Assembly: GCF_006716645.1 (NCBI RefSeq)
Contig: NZ_VFPL01000001.1
Location: 2,604,001-2,668,000 of the forward strand
Reading direction: 5' to 3'
Origin: Arcticibacter tournemirensis
GTDB taxonomy: Bacteria; Bacteroidota; Bacteroidia; Sphingobacteriales; Sphingobacteriaceae
Length of the DNA: 64,000 nucleotides
Each line of letters begins with the position of its first letter. Positions within the stretch are counted from its first letter, which is position 1. This document shows positions 27,109 to 36,352 of the stretch, piece after piece. The notes under the pieces are model-generated. The model saw only the letters and a program-made list of their open reading frames with translations, had not been told where the DNA came from and did not search any database. The position numbers and the translations under genes were made by a program.

Positions 27109-27645
27109 ATGTTCCTCACAAAGATAAAAGACATAAAGGCGTTTATTCTGGATATAGACGGAGTACTTACCGATGGAACCGTACATGTGACCGAGACCGG
27201 TGAGCAACTACGACGTTTTCACGTGAGGGATGGATATGCTATGCAGAGAGCGGTGAAAAACGGCTACTTGATATGCGTTATTTCGGGTGGAAAATCGGCC
27301 AGTGTGGTTTTGCGGTTAAAGGGCCTTGGAGTTACCGAGGTTTACCTTGGTGTGGATAAGAAGCTGGATGTATATAATGAATTTATAAAACAACATTCCC
27401 TTTCGCCTGAGCAGGTGCTTTATATGGGAGACGATATTCCGGATATTCCTGTAATGAAAGTTGCCGGGCTTCCGGTATGTCCTGCGGATGCGGTAGAAGA
27501 GGTGAAGGCTGTGAGCTTGTATATCTCTGGTAAAGAGGGGGGCAGCGGCTGCGTGAGAGATGTTATTGAAAAAGTATTAAAGATACAGGGTAAATGGATT
27601 GATCTGAGTCCCACGGCTGCAGACGACTCTATTACCTCTGCCTGA
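27109..27645 (+). CDS. kdsC: KDO-8-phosphate phosphatase (KdsC-like HAD)
   Basis: A 178-residue protein. The reading frame is open further upstream, but the family start is ATG 27109 (MFLTKIKDIKAF). The HAD motif I is FILDIDGVLTDG, motif II is CVISGGKS, and MGDDIPDIPVM provides the metal site. Proteins of this cap-less C0 class make tetramers and hydrolyse KDO-8-P to KDO for lipopolysaccharide. It is followed 8 nt later by maf. Confidence 0.9.
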   Translation: MFLTKIKDIKAFILDIDGVLTDGTVHVTETGEQLRRFHVRDGYAMQRAVKNGYLICVISGGKSASVVLRLKGLGVTEVYLGVDKKLDVYNEFIKQHSLSPEQVLYMGDDIPDIPVMKVAGLPVCPADAVEEVKAVSLYISGKEGGSGCVRDVIEKVLKIQGKWIDLSPTAADDSITSA

Positions 27646-27653
27646 AAAAGTAT

Positions 27654-28229
27654 ATGACGGAAAAAGATATCGCACCTATCATACTGGCTTCTAAATCGCC
27701 AAGAAGGCAGGAGCTTCTTACATTAATGAATATCCCTTTCAGGATTGCACTGAAAGATGTAGATGAGACTTATCCCGAGGAATTAAGTCCGGCACAAATA
27801 GCGGTTTATATAGCTGAAAAGAAGGCCAGAGCTTTTGACGAATCGCTTACAGGCGATGAGGTTGTTCTTACTGCAGACACTATTGTGTGCGTTGATAGTT
27901 TAATTCTCGGAAAACCTGAAGATGAAACACATGCATTTGAAATGCTGTCTCTTCTATCGGGAAGGAAGCATGAAGTGTACACCGGAGTAGCTCTGATGAA
28001 TAAAAGCGGGCTTCATTCTTTTTATGAAGCTACTGACGTCTATTTTAGAAACTTAAGTCCTGAGCAGATAAAGTATTATATAGAGACCTATAAGCCGCTG
28101 GACAGGGCCGGTTCTTATGGTATTCAGGATTGGATAGGACTAATAGGAATCGAAAGAATCACAGGCTCCTATACGAACGTTGTTGGTTTACCTACCGAAC
28201 GGCTTTACCGGGAACTTTTGTCTATGTGA
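27654..28229 (+). CDS. maf: Maf family nucleotide pyrophosphatase
   Basis: A 191-residue protein. The N-terminal block IILASKSPRRQELLTLMNIPF is the Maf signature, with VVLTADTIVCVD and AGSYGIQDWIGLIGIERITG later. Members hydrolyse non-canonical or UTP/dTTP nucleotides and affect septum formation. It ends the plus-strand run and is convergent with ppx. Confidence 0.94.
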   Translation: MTEKDIAPIILASKSPRRQELLTLMNIPFRIALKDVDETYPEELSPAQIAVYIAEKKARAFDESLTGDEVVLTADTIVCVDSLILGKPEDETHAFEMLSLLSGRKHEVYTGVALMNKSGLHSFYEATDVYFRNLSPEQIKYYIETYKPLDRAGSYGIQDWIGLIGIERITGSYTNVVGLPTERLYRELLSM

Positions 28230-28253
28230 GTCTCCATGCTTTATCTTTAACAA

Positions 28254-29183
28254 CTAAGCTTCGATCTGGTCAAACAGGAGCCCTTCTCTTAACGAATAGG
28301 CAGACATGGCTATTTCGGGTATATGAAGCTCATCCACTATATAAGAAGTTAAGATGGCTGAGACAACTATCATATCTACACGTACCGGAATAATCGCTTC
28401 ATTGGCTTCGCGTTCAGCGTGAGTTGATTTGAGTATATCGTTTATAACCGAATGGAACTGCCCGTTTTGAAAAAAGAAATTTGTTCCGTCGTACGATACC
28501 CTATGCTCATTAAATTTATCAATTGCCAGGGCAACAAAAGTTTCAAAAGCTCCGGCTGAACCGATTAGAAGCTGCGGTTTGAAAATATGGGCGTTAATCT
28601 TCAGGTCGTTAAGCTGCTCATCCAAATATTGATGAATGGCAAGAATGTCTGACTCTGAAATGGGGTCAGAGTGATGAAAAAGATCCATCAGCTTGGCGGC
28701 GCCGATAGGATAGCTTTTTTTATGAACGACTTCGTGCTTGTCACAAAAGATAAATTCGACGCTTCCTCCGCCAATGTCAGTAATCAATCCGGACTCCGAA
28801 AGGTCAATAGCCCTCCTTACTCCTTTATAGATTAATTCGGCTTCGCGTCCGCCATCAATTATCTCAATTGCTATCCCTGTCTCTTTTTTTACCTGTTCGA
28901 TAAAGTCTGCGGCGTTAGAAGCGTTTCGCAGGGCCGCAGTTCCCACTGCGTGAACTTCGTCGGGATTATATTCGTTTATTATCGACTGAAAGGAGCGTAA
29001 GGCTTCAATCCCCCGTTTAAACGCCGCCTCTGTAATGAACCCATTGGTAATGCCGCCCTCACCCAGCTTAGCATCACGTTTCTCTACAATCAGTTGCTGA
29101 TCGATCCGGCTGTTGACGGTATCAGCTATCAGCAGATGGAAAGTGTTGGTTCCGAGGTCGAGTACTGCAATACGCCTTTTCAT
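28254..29183 (-). CDS. Ppx/GppA family phosphatase
   Basis: A 309-residue protein. The acetate/sugar-kinase fold is shown by VLDLGTNTFHLLIADT at the N-terminus, HAVGTAALRNASNA, and LITDIGGGSVEFIF. It is the short form (no C-terminal HD domain), as typical for exopolyphosphatase-like proteins of Bacteroidota. It may hydrolyse polyphosphate or pppGpp. The nucleoside deoxyribosyltransferase-like gene lies 12 nt upstream on the same strand. Confidence 0.93.
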   Translation of the reverse strand: MKRRIAVLDLGTNTFHLLIADTVNSRIDQQLIVEKRDAKLGEGGITNGFITEAAFKRGIEALRSFQSIINEYNPDEVHAVGTAALRNASNAADFIEQVKKETGIAIEIIDGGREAELIYKGVRRAIDLSESGLITDIGGGSVEFIFCDKHEVVHKKSYPIGAAKLMDLFHHSDPISESDILAIHQYLDEQLNDLKINAHIFKPQLLIGSAGAFETFVALAIDKFNEHRVSYDGTNFFFQNGQFHSVINDILKSTHAEREANEAIIPVRVDMIVVSAILTSYIVDELHIPEIAMSAYSLREGLLFDQIEA

Positions 29184-29195
29184 AGTATAAATTGT

Positions 29196-29606
29196 TTAAG
29201 AGGTTAACTTCAATAGTTCATCAAGGATCTTTTCTTTAAAGTGAATACGGTCTTCTATTATTCCTGATGCACTGTAATATAACATCGCATTGAAACCTCT
29301 GGTATCGCCGCTATCACGAATATCCGTTCTTACGATTATTACAGGGATATTTTTAGCAAAGGCATAACCGCATTCCCAGCAGGTTCCGCTGTCGGCATCA
29401 GCGCCATCAAGAATCGCAACGACAGCAGAAGCCGATTCAACGCCATTTTTGCAAAGGGTAAAGATTTCTTCAGTAGTTTTATTCAGACATGCTGCCTGGG
29501 GCAGGAAAACATTGCATCCCTTTTCAGTAAGCCATTCAGATAGTTCCAGATTGAACTTCATTTCTGCTGCTGAGAATAAAGGGCCCGCAAGATAAATTGA
29601 TATCAT
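29196..29606 (-). CDS. Nucleoside 2-deoxyribosyltransferase-like protein
   Basis: A 136-residue protein. ISIYLAGPLFSAAEMKFNLE at the start and VAILDGADADSGTCWECGYA are the family blocks; the glutamate in GTCWECGYAF is in the position of the catalytic nucleophile. It would transfer or hydrolyse deoxyribose on nucleosides. A -7-like TATTTTTG is at 29630-29637 on the minus strand. It is probably co-transcribed with ppx/gppA. Confidence 0.87.
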   Translation of the reverse strand: MISIYLAGPLFSAAEMKFNLELSEWLTEKGCNVFLPQAACLNKTTEEIFTLCKNGVESASAVVAILDGADADSGTCWECGYAFAKNIPVIIVRTDIRDSGDTRGFNAMLYYSASGIIEDRIHFKEKILDELLKLTS

Positions 29607-29650
29607 TCAGTACAAGTTAATAATAGTGACAAAAATAAGAATCAGACAAT

Positions 29651-29674
29651 AAAAAAAGCCACCATTGGTGGCTT
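29651..29674 (-). terminator. Terminator of the grpE-dnaJ operon
   Basis: A perfect 8-bp stem (AAGCCACC / GGTGGCTT, 3-nt loop) followed on the minus strand by a T-run, about 50 nt after the dnaJ stop. Confidence 0.8.
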
Positions 29675-29722
29675 AAAGTAGCTATTATAGTTAATAATCT
29701 AAAATTTTAATTTACAGGGAAG

Positions 29723-30874
29723 CTATTCAAAATACTCTTTCATACGCTCGAAGAAACTTTTTTCATGTTTTCCGGGCTGCGGCTTGAAATTTGGCGAATT
29801 GTTAAGCTTTTCGAGTAAATCACGTTCTTCTCTTGAAAGAGCTTTAGGCGTCCAGATATTTACGTATATAAGCTGGTCACCGCGATGGTATGAATTCACT
29901 TCAGGAACCCCTTTGCCCTTCAGCCGAAGGATTTTGCCTCCCTGAGTGCCTGGTTCAATTTTGATCTTGGCTTTACCGTCAATAGTAGGCACTTCAACAC
30001 TTGCCCCGAGAACAGCATCCAAAAAGCTGATATGAAGATCATATACAACGTTATTGCCTTCGCGTTGCAGTGTCTCATGCGGGATCTCTTCAACAAGAAT
30101 GATCAGGTCACCCGGTATACCACCGTTAGGAGCCGCGTTGCCTTTTCCGCTCATTGAGAGCTGCATGCCTTCGCTAACACCTGCAGGGATATTGATACTA
30201 ATAGTTTCTTCGCCACGCACTACACCGTCTCCGTGACATGCATGACACTTAGAAGTTATCTGGGTACCTGTTCCGTTACAGGTAGGGCAGGTGCTCGTAG
30301 TCTGCATTTGGCCGAGGATAGTATTTGTCACTCTTCTTACAGAGCCACTTCCGCCACAGGTATTACAGGTATGGAAAGACGAGCGGTCTTTAGCTCCGGT
30401 GCCATCGCAGGTGTGGCACACCACAAGCTTATTTACTTTTATCTTTTTCTCTGTGCCTTTTGCTATCTCCTCAAGGTTCAGTTTTACTTTTATTCTAAGA
30501 TTACTGCCCCGGGCCATCCGACGGGAGCCACCGCCTGAAGAACTGCCGCCGAAAAAGCTTTCAAACGGACTGCCGCCTCCGAATATATCGCCAAACTGAC
30601 TGAAGATGTCCTCCATGTTCATATGACCACCGCCATAGCTGCCGGCGCCTGATGTTCCTGCGTGGCCAAACTGATCGTAACGCTGCTTTTTCTCAGGATT
30701 GCTGAGAACTTCGTATGCCTCGGCTGCTTCTTTGAATTTTTCTTCAGCCTCTTTGTCTCCCGGGTTTTTATCGGGATGGTATTTTATCGCCAGCTTACGG
30801 TATGCTTTCTTGATTTCATCCGCAGTTGAACTTTTAGAAACACCTAAAATATCGTAAAAATCTCTCTTTGCCAT
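29723..30874 (-). CDS. dnaJ: Chaperone DnaJ
   Basis: A 383-residue type I DnaJ. J domain at 3-68 with the HPD motif in KYHPDKN; a Gly/Phe-rich region at about 70-125; four zinc motifs [24 protein letters not shown] and CHACHGDG at about 150-215; then the C-terminal substrate-binding domains. It stimulates DnaK ATPase. The grpE gene ends 1 nt upstream, so the two form a co-chaperone operon. dnaK is not in the window. Confidence 0.97.
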   Translation of the reverse strand: MAKRDFYDILGVSKSSTADEIKKAYRKLAIKYHPDKNPGDKEAEEKFKEAAEAYEVLSNPEKKQRYDQFGHAGTSGAGSYGGGHMNMEDIFSQFGDIFGGGSPFESFFGGSSSGGGSRRMARGSNLRIKVKLNLEEIAKGTEKKIKVNKLVVCHTCDGTGAKDRSSFHTCNTCGGSGSVRRVTNTILGQMQTTSTCPTCNGTGTQITSKCHACHGDGVVRGEETISINIPAGVSEGMQLSMSGKGNAAPNGGIPGDLIILVEEIPHETLQREGNNVVYDLHISFLDAVLGASVEVPTIDGKAKIKIEPGTQGGKILRLKGKGVPEVNSYHRGDQLIYVNIWTPKALSREERDLLEKLNNSPNFKPQPGKHEKSFFERMKEYFE

Positions 30875-30875
30875 T

Positions 30876-31505
30876 TTAATTTCCTACCACAACTTTTGCG
30901 AAACGGATCACCTTATCATTAAGGAAGTATCCCTTTTCTACTTCATCTATTACTTTCCCTTTCATCTCGTCTGAAGGAGCAGGAATGTTTGTAATGGCTT
31001 CGTGAAGGTCTGCATCAAACGCTGATCCTATTGATTCCATTTCTTTTAATCCTTTTTGAACCAGGATGTTTTTGAGTTTGCTGTGTACCAGGTTAATACC
31101 CTCTTTTACAGCAGCCACATCAGAGGCACTTTCCATCGATTTTAGGGCACGTTCGAAGTCGTCGAGCACAGGAAGAAGACTTTGTAAAACGTCTTTGCCT
31201 GCAGTTTGAAGCAGGTCTATCCGTTCTTTTGTAGTACGTCTTTTAAAATTATCGAACTCGGCATATAAGCGAAGGTATTTGTCGTTTGCCTCTGACAAAT
31301 CAGCACGTAGTTTTTCTTCTTCAGAGGGTTTTGCTGCTGCAGGTTCTCCGGTATTTTCATCCGGGTTTTGGTTATCAGATACAGGGTTTTCAGTCCCGTT
31401 ATCTTGTTTCAGCTCCTGCTCAGCCTCGTTTTGAGCTGTATTTCCTGGTGAAGGTTCTTCTTCTCTATTTTTCTTCTTGTTTTTCAACATATCTGAAAAG
31501 TTCAT
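30876..31505 (-). CDS. grpE: Nucleotide exchange factor GrpE
   Basis: About 209 residues. A low-complexity acidic N-terminus (E, N, P rich) leads to the long helix [20 protein letters not shown] and the family blocks ALKSMESAS and [11 protein letters not shown]. The start is uncertain: ATGs at 31535, 31505 and 31490 are all in frame; 31505 is chosen because the peptide then begins [13 protein letters not shown], but none has a clear ribosome binding site. It releases ADP from DnaK. Confidence 0.9.
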   Translation of the reverse strand: MNFSDMLKNKKKNREEEPSPGNTAQNEAEQELKQDNGTENPVSDNQNPDENTGEPAAAKPSEEEKLRADLSEANDKYLRLYAEFDNFKRRTTKERIDLLQTAGKDVLQSLLPVLDDFERALKSMESASDVAAVKEGINLVHSKLKNILVQKGLKEMESIGSAFDADLHEAITNIPAPSDEMKGKVIDEVEKGYFLNDKVIRFAKVVVGN

Positions 31506-31606
31506 AATAAATGGATGTGGCAAATCTTTTGCCATTAGTTAAAAACAGTCAAGGTGTCATGGATATTGCGTTTCTGCTTGTCAGCATTTCATGCCTTCAG
31601 CAAGCG

Positions 31607-32290
31607 CTATACCATCGTAACATCCTCAATTACCCTTCCGTTTTCGCATTTGATAATACGGGAAGGGAAGGTGCGAATAAGATGATAATTGTGGGTGGCC
31701 ATCAGAACTGCTGTTCCTGAACGGCTGATCTCTTTAAGGAGCAGCATTACCTCTTCGGAAGTTTCAGGGTCGAGATGACCTGTTGGCTCATCTGCCAGGA
31801 TGATTTCGGGATCGTTCAGCAAAGCCCTTGCAACAACAACGCGCTGCTGTTCTCCGCCCGACAATTCATGAGGCATTTTCTTTACTTTAGAGCGGAGGCC
31901 GACTTTTTCCAGAACATCACGGATGCGTTCGTTAATGAGTTTGTTGTCTTTCCAACCTGTCGCTTTCATTACAAACTGCAGGTTGTCTTCCACTGTTCTG
32001 TCTGTAAGAAGCTGAAAATCCTGGAAAACAATTCCAAGTTTCCTTCGCAGATAAGGAATATCTTTTTCTGAGAGCTTTTTCAGGTCAAAGCCTCCTGCAT
32101 GTCCTTCTCCCGATCCCACGCCGATCTCACCGTATATTACTTTCATTAAACTGCTTTTCCCCGAGCCGGTTTGGCCGATGAGGAAAACAAATTCCCCTTT
32201 ATCAATATGAAGGTTGACATCAGAAAGAACTAGATGGTTCTGCTGATAAATGTCAACGTTGTGAAGTCGTATAATGGTATTCCCAATCAT
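31607..32290 (-). CDS. ftsE: Cell division ABC ATPase FtsE
   Basis: A 227-residue ABC ATPase. Walker A GQTGSGKSSLMK (about 37-48), Q-loop QDFQLL, signature LSGGEQQRVVVARALL, Walker B IILADEP, H-loop ATHNYHLI. The end RTFPSRIIKCENGRVIED is typical of FtsE. With FtsX it controls peptidoglycan hydrolases at the septum; ftsX is not adjacent here. The 67-aa gene ends 1 nt upstream. Confidence 0.85.
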   Translation of the reverse strand: MIGNTIIRLHNVDIYQQNHLVLSDVNLHIDKGEFVFLIGQTGSGKSSLMKVIYGEIGVGSGEGHAGGFDLKKLSEKDIPYLRRKLGIVFQDFQLLTDRTVEDNLQFVMKATGWKDNKLINERIRDVLEKVGLRSKVKKMPHELSGGEQQRVVVARALLNDPEIILADEPTGHLDPETSEEVMLLLKEISRSGTAVLMATHNYHLIRTFPSRIIKCENGRVIEDVTMV

Positions 32291-32291
32291 A

Positions 32292-32495
32292 TTAAAGTTC
32301 TAATTTCATTATTTTCCCAAACGGAAGTTCATTGATCAGGTTCATAATGTCGTCGATCCTGTCTCCCAAACCTATTTTTGTTAAAGTTTTATCGGGCCTG
32401 TCAACCCGGAAGTAAGCCAGTAAAGTAAATTCCTCGTCACGCAGTTGCACGTAATCGGGAATTTTGGCTACGCCTTTTACTTTAATGATGTACAT
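32292..32495 (-). CDS. Small 67-residue protein upstream of ftsE
   Basis: Sequence opens MYIIKVKGVAKIPDYVQLRD, with later LAYFRVDRPDKTLTKIGLGD and ends FGKIMKLEL. It looks like a compact alpha/beta domain without signal or membrane segment. It is coupled to ftsE (1-nt gap). A -7-like TAACTTTG lies at 32500-32507 on the minus strand, only a few bases before the ATG, so the transcript might have almost no leader. No function recognised. Confidence 0.7.
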   Translation of the reverse strand: MYIIKVKGVAKIPDYVQLRDEEFTLLAYFRVDRPDKTLTKIGLGDRIDDIMNLINELPFGKIMKLEL

Positions 32496-32542
32496 GGTCC
32501 AAAGTTAAGCTTTTCCCTCAAATTGAGCCTCCCTGATTAGAA

Positions 32543-33595
32543 TTATAAAGTTAGAAGAAACTGAATAGTATTTATGTTGTCAGCGTAATCCCAGAGTCGT
32601 GGTTTCTGACTGCAACCGAAGCCTACCTGCTGGACGGGGAGTTTCAAATCTACATTACCTGTGATGCATTGAATTTCATCGGTCTTAGTCTCAATTGTTT
32701 TTTCCAGACTTGCCAGGTCCTGATATTCGTCATAATACAATGTGGCGAGAGGCGAACTTAGAGAGTCTGGCGCTTTCTTAAGAAGCAGAAATCCATTGTC
32801 GAGATGATGCTCCAGATTCACCAGAAAGATCGATTTGTTATAATCGTAGTTATTATTGTACTTGTGGTGGTTGATTACCTCTTTGAAGCTTTCAATCGCT
32901 TCGAAGAAAAATGTAAAGTCGTAGCCTTGGGGGACATACAATTTAGAAACGTTCCGGCAGCCCAGACCGTAATAGTCGAATATGTCATTTCCTAAACAGC
33001 GAAGCTCTTCCCCGCTTTCGTCGCCGGTTAGTATAGCAACACTGTTTCGGTTCTTACGTATGATATGGGGTACATTCTTAAAATAGTATTCAAAATAACG
33101 AGAGGTGTTGTTACTCCCTGTTGCGATTACTGCGTCGAAATTTTCAAGTCTTTCAGTATATCTGATCTGCCTGCCGAAGGAGGGCTCTATTTCCACAAGT
33201 TTACTTAGAATGTGAGGAGTTAGATGCTTGTCCTGCGATGAGAGTTTTATGAGTGCTGTATGGCCAGCCGCCAGCACACACAGAATATCGTGAAAGCCAA
33301 CCAGAGGAATATTCCCCGCGAGCACCAGTCCAACTGTTTTTTGTTCGGAACGGACTGCTTTGTCATCACGTTTTCGGAATTCTGCTTCTTCATTTTTAAA
33401 CCAGGTATCTATATCCGTTTCGTTAAGCATCGAACCAATAGCTGTCACTGCTTTTTTAGTCTGTTCTGGCGTAAACCAGGCATTGTAGTGTTTAGCAGCA
33501 TTTACAAGATGCTCCAAATCATTATCATAGGAAAGTAAATACTGTCCTAACCGTGTAAAAGCTGTTCTTATTTGAGGAGTGAATATGGTTGTCAT
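32543..33595 (-). CDS. LuxC-type acyl-CoA reductase
   Basis: About 350 residues. The frame is open to 33652, but the likely start is ATG 33595 (MTTIFTPQIRTAFTRLG). It matches the LuxC family: VGLVLAGNIPLVGFHDILCV, LIKLSSQDKHLTPHIL, and YGLGCRNVSKLYVP containing the likely acyl-accepting cysteine. LuxC reduces fatty acyl groups to aldehydes with NADPH. No luxA, luxB, luxD or luxE is near, so light production is not implied. It is divergent from a ferredoxin gene with 86 nt between starts. Confidence 0.87.
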   Translation of the reverse strand: MTTIFTPQIRTAFTRLGQYLLSYDNDLEHLVNAAKHYNAWFTPEQTKKAVTAIGSMLNETDIDTWFKNEEAEFRKRDDKAVRSEQKTVGLVLAGNIPLVGFHDILCVLAAGHTALIKLSSQDKHLTPHILSKLVEIEPSFGRQIRYTERLENFDAVIATGSNNTSRYFEYYFKNVPHIIRKNRNSVAILTGDESGEELRCLGNDIFDYYGLGCRNVSKLYVPQGYDFTFFFEAIESFKEVINHHKYNNNYDYNKSIFLVNLEHHLDNGFLLLKKAPDSLSSPLATLYYDEYQDLASLEKTIETKTDEIQCITGNVDLKLPVQQVGFGCSQKPRLWDYADNINTIQFLLTL

Positions 33596-33681
33596 AAAGT
33601 TAAAATCAAGAGATTGTATTATATTTGCAATGTTTTTGCTGATATGAGGCAAAATTAAGTTAAGGAAAAGACTTTTTAGAC

Positions 33682-34035
33682 ATGGCGATTAAAATAACGG
33701 ATGAATGTATAAATTGCGGAGCATGCGAACCTGAATGCCCCAATAATGCGATATATGATGCTGGTGCTGCGTGGCGTTTTTCTGATGGAACATCTCTTCG
33801 TGGTGTTATTGATTTTGGAGACGGTACCACGCTGGATGCAGAGGAATCTCAAACTCCTATTTCTGATGAATTTTACTATATAGTGTCAGACAAATGTACT
33901 GAATGCAAAGGATTTCACGATGAGCCTCAGTGCGCTGCTGTGTGCCCCGTAGATTGCTGTATTGATGATGAGGATGTGCGTGAAACAGAAGAAGAGCTGC
34001 TTGCGAAGAAAGCATGGCTTCACATGGAAGACTAA
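33682..34035 (+). CDS. 2[4Fe-4S] dicluster ferredoxin
   Basis: A 117-residue protein. The first cluster motif is [14 protein letters not shown]; the second is [18 protein letters not shown] with an eight-residue insertion between the second and third cysteine, as in Allochromatium-type ferredoxins. The stretch between them is unusually long. A C-terminal acidic helix follows. TATATTTG at 33620-33627 could be its -7 element. It likely donates electrons to a reductase; the divergent acyl-CoA reductase is a candidate partner by position only. Confidence 0.9.
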   Translation: MAIKITDECINCGACEPECPNNAIYDAGAAWRFSDGTSLRGVIDFGDGTTLDAEESQTPISDEFYYIVSDKCTECKGFHDEPQCAAVCPVDCCIDDEDVRETEEELLAKKAWLHMED

Positions 34036-34053
34036 GGTAGTATACAAATACAT

Positions 34054-34085
34054 AAAAAAAGCGGAACCTGCATTCCGCTTTTTTT
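34054..34085. terminator. Bidirectional terminator between the ferredoxin and UspA genes
   Basis: AAAAAAAGCGGAA / TTCCGCTTTTTTT with a 6-nt loop. It serves both convergent genes. Confidence 0.88.
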
Positions 34086-34092
34086 ATGCTTT

Positions 34093-34572
34093 TTATTCCT
34101 CTTCGTCCTTATTATTCGGAATTATCAGAACGGGGCATTTCGCCTTTCTGGCTACTTTTTCAGCCACGCTTCCCGAGATAAAATGATCAAAGCCTGTACG
34201 CCCATGCGTGCCGACGATTACAAGATCAGCTTCCCATTCATCAGCAGTAAGCAGAATCTCCTCTTTTGGATTACCTAATTTATGAAAGGTATACGTAGTA
34301 ATACCATTTCCAAAAGTATCCGCAATCCGGTCAAGGAGTTTTTTCCCCGACTCATCCTGAGCCTGGATCACGTCAGGCATAACTACAGGAGCCTCGTTAA
34401 GCATGGGATCTGTAATATAGGGAGTGGAAACCGGGATATCATTTACATGCAATAAGGCAACCACAGCATCCAGCTTTCTGGCAAGGTCATAACCATAACT
34501 GGCCACCTGGTTAGAATAGCGGCTGTCTTCTACAGCTATCAATATCTTATGCAGTTTATTTAGGCTTTTCAT
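34093..34572 (-). CDS. Universal stress protein (UspA family)
   Basis: A 159-residue single Usp domain. N-terminal KILIAVEDSRYSNQVASYGY and the ATP-binding pattern GTHGRTGFDHFISGSVAEK (G-2x-G-9x-GS) are present, so it should bind ATP. Usp proteins are cytoplasmic stress factors. A single gene; nothing in the surroundings specifies the stress. Confidence 0.92.
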   Translation of the reverse strand: MKSLNKLHKILIAVEDSRYSNQVASYGYDLARKLDAVVALLHVNDIPVSTPYITDPMLNEAPVVMPDVIQAQDESGKKLLDRIADTFGNGITTYTFHKLGNPKEEILLTADEWEADLVIVGTHGRTGFDHFISGSVAEKVARKAKCPVLIIPNNKDEEE

Positions 34573-34655
34573 ATCTATATTTTTTATATAGTTAAAACAC
34601 TTAATACTATGGTTAAGTTTTAATTACGAATTTTTTGATATTTGTATTAAATATT

Positions 34656-35444
34656 ATGACAGATTCCCAGTTTGGCGTATGCCATTTATCTCTCGTTCCG
34701 GTAAGGGCAGAGTCTTCAGATAAAAGTGAAATAACTTCCTATGTATTGTTCGGCGATTGCTTTGAAGTTCTGGAACGCGCAGGTAACTGGGCCCTGATTC
34801 TTACAGCTTTTGACAAGTACGCTGGTTGGATTGATATTAAGCAATACATTAGCATATCAGCGGAACAATATGAAACGTATTCAGAGCGGTCACGTATTCT
34901 GGGTTGTGCCGTTTATCAGCCGCTTATGAAAGTTGCAACAAGCGAGTTGCTGTATCTTTTGGCAGGCAGTAGTATTCCCCCGCTTAATGAAAATAGCTTT
35001 TATCTGAATACCGAGGAATATCGGTTTGTTACTTTACCTCTCTTCGCTGTAAAAGACCATTTTGCAGAGCATGTTGCTTCATATGCAAGGTTTTTTCTTC
35101 AGGCACCCTATTTATGGGGGGGCAAGTCTCTTTTCGGTATCGATTGTTCCGGTTTCACCCAAATGGTATTTAAAATGTTAGGTATTACACTCAAACGGGA
35201 TGCCTGGCAACAGGCAGAACAAGGTAAGGCTGTGAATTTTCTTCAGGAATCGAAAGCAGGCGACCTCGCTTTTTTTGATAATGATGAGGGCCGGATTATA
35301 CATGTTGGCATCATGCTCGGTGAGAACGAGATCATTCACGCATCAGGCCATGTTAAAATAGATTCAATAGACGATCAAGGTATTTATAGCTCGGATCTTC
35401 AGCGACACACTCATAAGTTGCGCATAATTAAAAGATTTATTTAA
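34656..35444 (+). CDS. NlpC/P60 (C40) peptidase with SH3-like N-terminus
   Basis: A 262-residue protein. The frame opens at a TTG (34635), but ATG 34656 gives the usual start MTDSQFGVCHLSLVPVRAE. Two bacterial SH3-like segments (about 1-125; FEVLERAGNWALI) precede the C40 domain. Catalytic Cys is in GIDCSGFTQM (about 164) and the His in IIHVGIM (about 214). It cleaves peptidoglycan peptides. There is no signal peptide, so it may act on muropeptides in the cytoplasm, as in recycling. It overlaps the convergent WD40 gene by 8 nt. Confidence 0.88.
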   Translation: MTDSQFGVCHLSLVPVRAESSDKSEITSYVLFGDCFEVLERAGNWALILTAFDKYAGWIDIKQYISISAEQYETYSERSRILGCAVYQPLMKVATSELLYLLAGSSIPPLNENSFYLNTEEYRFVTLPLFAVKDHFAEHVASYARFFLQAPYLWGGKSLFGIDCSGFTQMVFKMLGITLKRDAWQQAEQGKAVNFLQESKAGDLAFFDNDEGRIIHVGIMLGENEIIHASGHVKIDSIDDQGIYSSDLQRHTHKLRIIKRFI

Positions 35445-36342
35445 TCTCCCACCTCATAATCATCCGATCGTCGCTAACCGAAATAAGTGAACCATCTTTT
35501 GTATTCCAGTTTAACTTATTGACCGAATGGGAATGCGCTTCTATCCCTTTTTCCCTGCTTATGATTTTAAGTAGCCGGAAGCTGTCAGCACTCCATATTT
35601 TGATGCTTTTATCCTGACTGGCGGTTGCGAAATAAGTTCCGCTTGGATTAAACTTAATGTCATAGATGGCGAACATATGAGCTGTAATACTGTCCTTAAG
35701 TTCAAAATCTTTTACGCCCCATACATTCAGTTTAGCATCGCGCCCTCCTGACAGGAGGAGTTCACCATCAGGAGAAAATGCAAGACTTGTTACCGGCATA
35801 GTATGAAGGTGCAGCTCCTTTAACAGGGAATAGTCCGTAACATTAAATATTCTGATGGTGTTATCTTTGCAGCCGAAAGCGACCATACTCTCGTCGGGAC
35901 TTATGGCCATACAACGTATTGTGTCGTCGGAGATCTTAAACCGATAAATCAGTTCGGTAGTATTAAGGTTAATAACAGAAACGGTTCCGTCTTCTGATGC
36001 AGCCAATAATTCGTTTTTTCGGTGTACAAAAGACAAGGCAAACACCGGAAGCCGATGGTTATTGAGCACCGCAATAACTTTGTTTTCTTCGAAGCTGTAA
36101 AGGCTAACTTGTCCGCTTCGTTCTCCAGCAGCAAGCCATAAATGATCAGGAGATATCAGCAAGGAGTAAACGGATGTCTTTACAGGCATCAGCACTTTGA
36201 CATGTCCGGGATCATCGAAACTCCATTGTACAACTCCTTTGTCGTTTCCGGCGGTGTAGAAATAGCCGGTCTCCGGAGAAGATTCTATAGTATATATGGG
36301 ATTCTGATGCCCTGAAAGCGCCGCAATACGTTTTATTTCCAT
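35437..36342 (-). CDS. WD40 repeat protein
   Basis: A 301-residue protein built almost wholly of WD40 repeats: about seven blades ending in patterns such as GVVQWSF, GTVSVINL, NTIRIFNV, AKLNVWGV, KSIKIWSA and RMIMRWEI. No signal peptide or enzymatic domain. It should form a seven-bladed propeller and act as a protein-binding scaffold. It begins 10 nt after hisIE on the same strand and so probably belongs to the histidine operon transcript; its role is unknown. Confidence 0.88.
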   Translation of the reverse strand: MEIKRIAALSGHQNPIYTIESSPETGYFYTAGNDKGVVQWSFDDPGHVKVLMPVKTSVYSLLISPDHLWLAAGERSGQVSLYSFEENKVIAVLNNHRLPVFALSFVHRKNELLAASEDGTVSVINLNTTELIYRFKISDDTIRCMAISPDESMVAFGCKDNTIRIFNVTDYSLLKELHLHTMPVTSLAFSPDGELLLSGGRDAKLNVWGVKDFELKDSITAHMFAIYDIKFNPSGTYFATASQDKSIKIWSADSFRLLKIISREKGIEAHSHSVNKLNWNTKDGSLISVSDDRMIMRWEIK

Positions 36343-36352
36343 AGTATTCCCG

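Noticed and set aside
32543-33595. Bioluminescence or quorum-sensing cluster suggested by LuxC
   Set aside because: No luciferase, thioesterase, synthetase or regulator genes nearby; LuxC-type reductases are common outside luminous bacteria.
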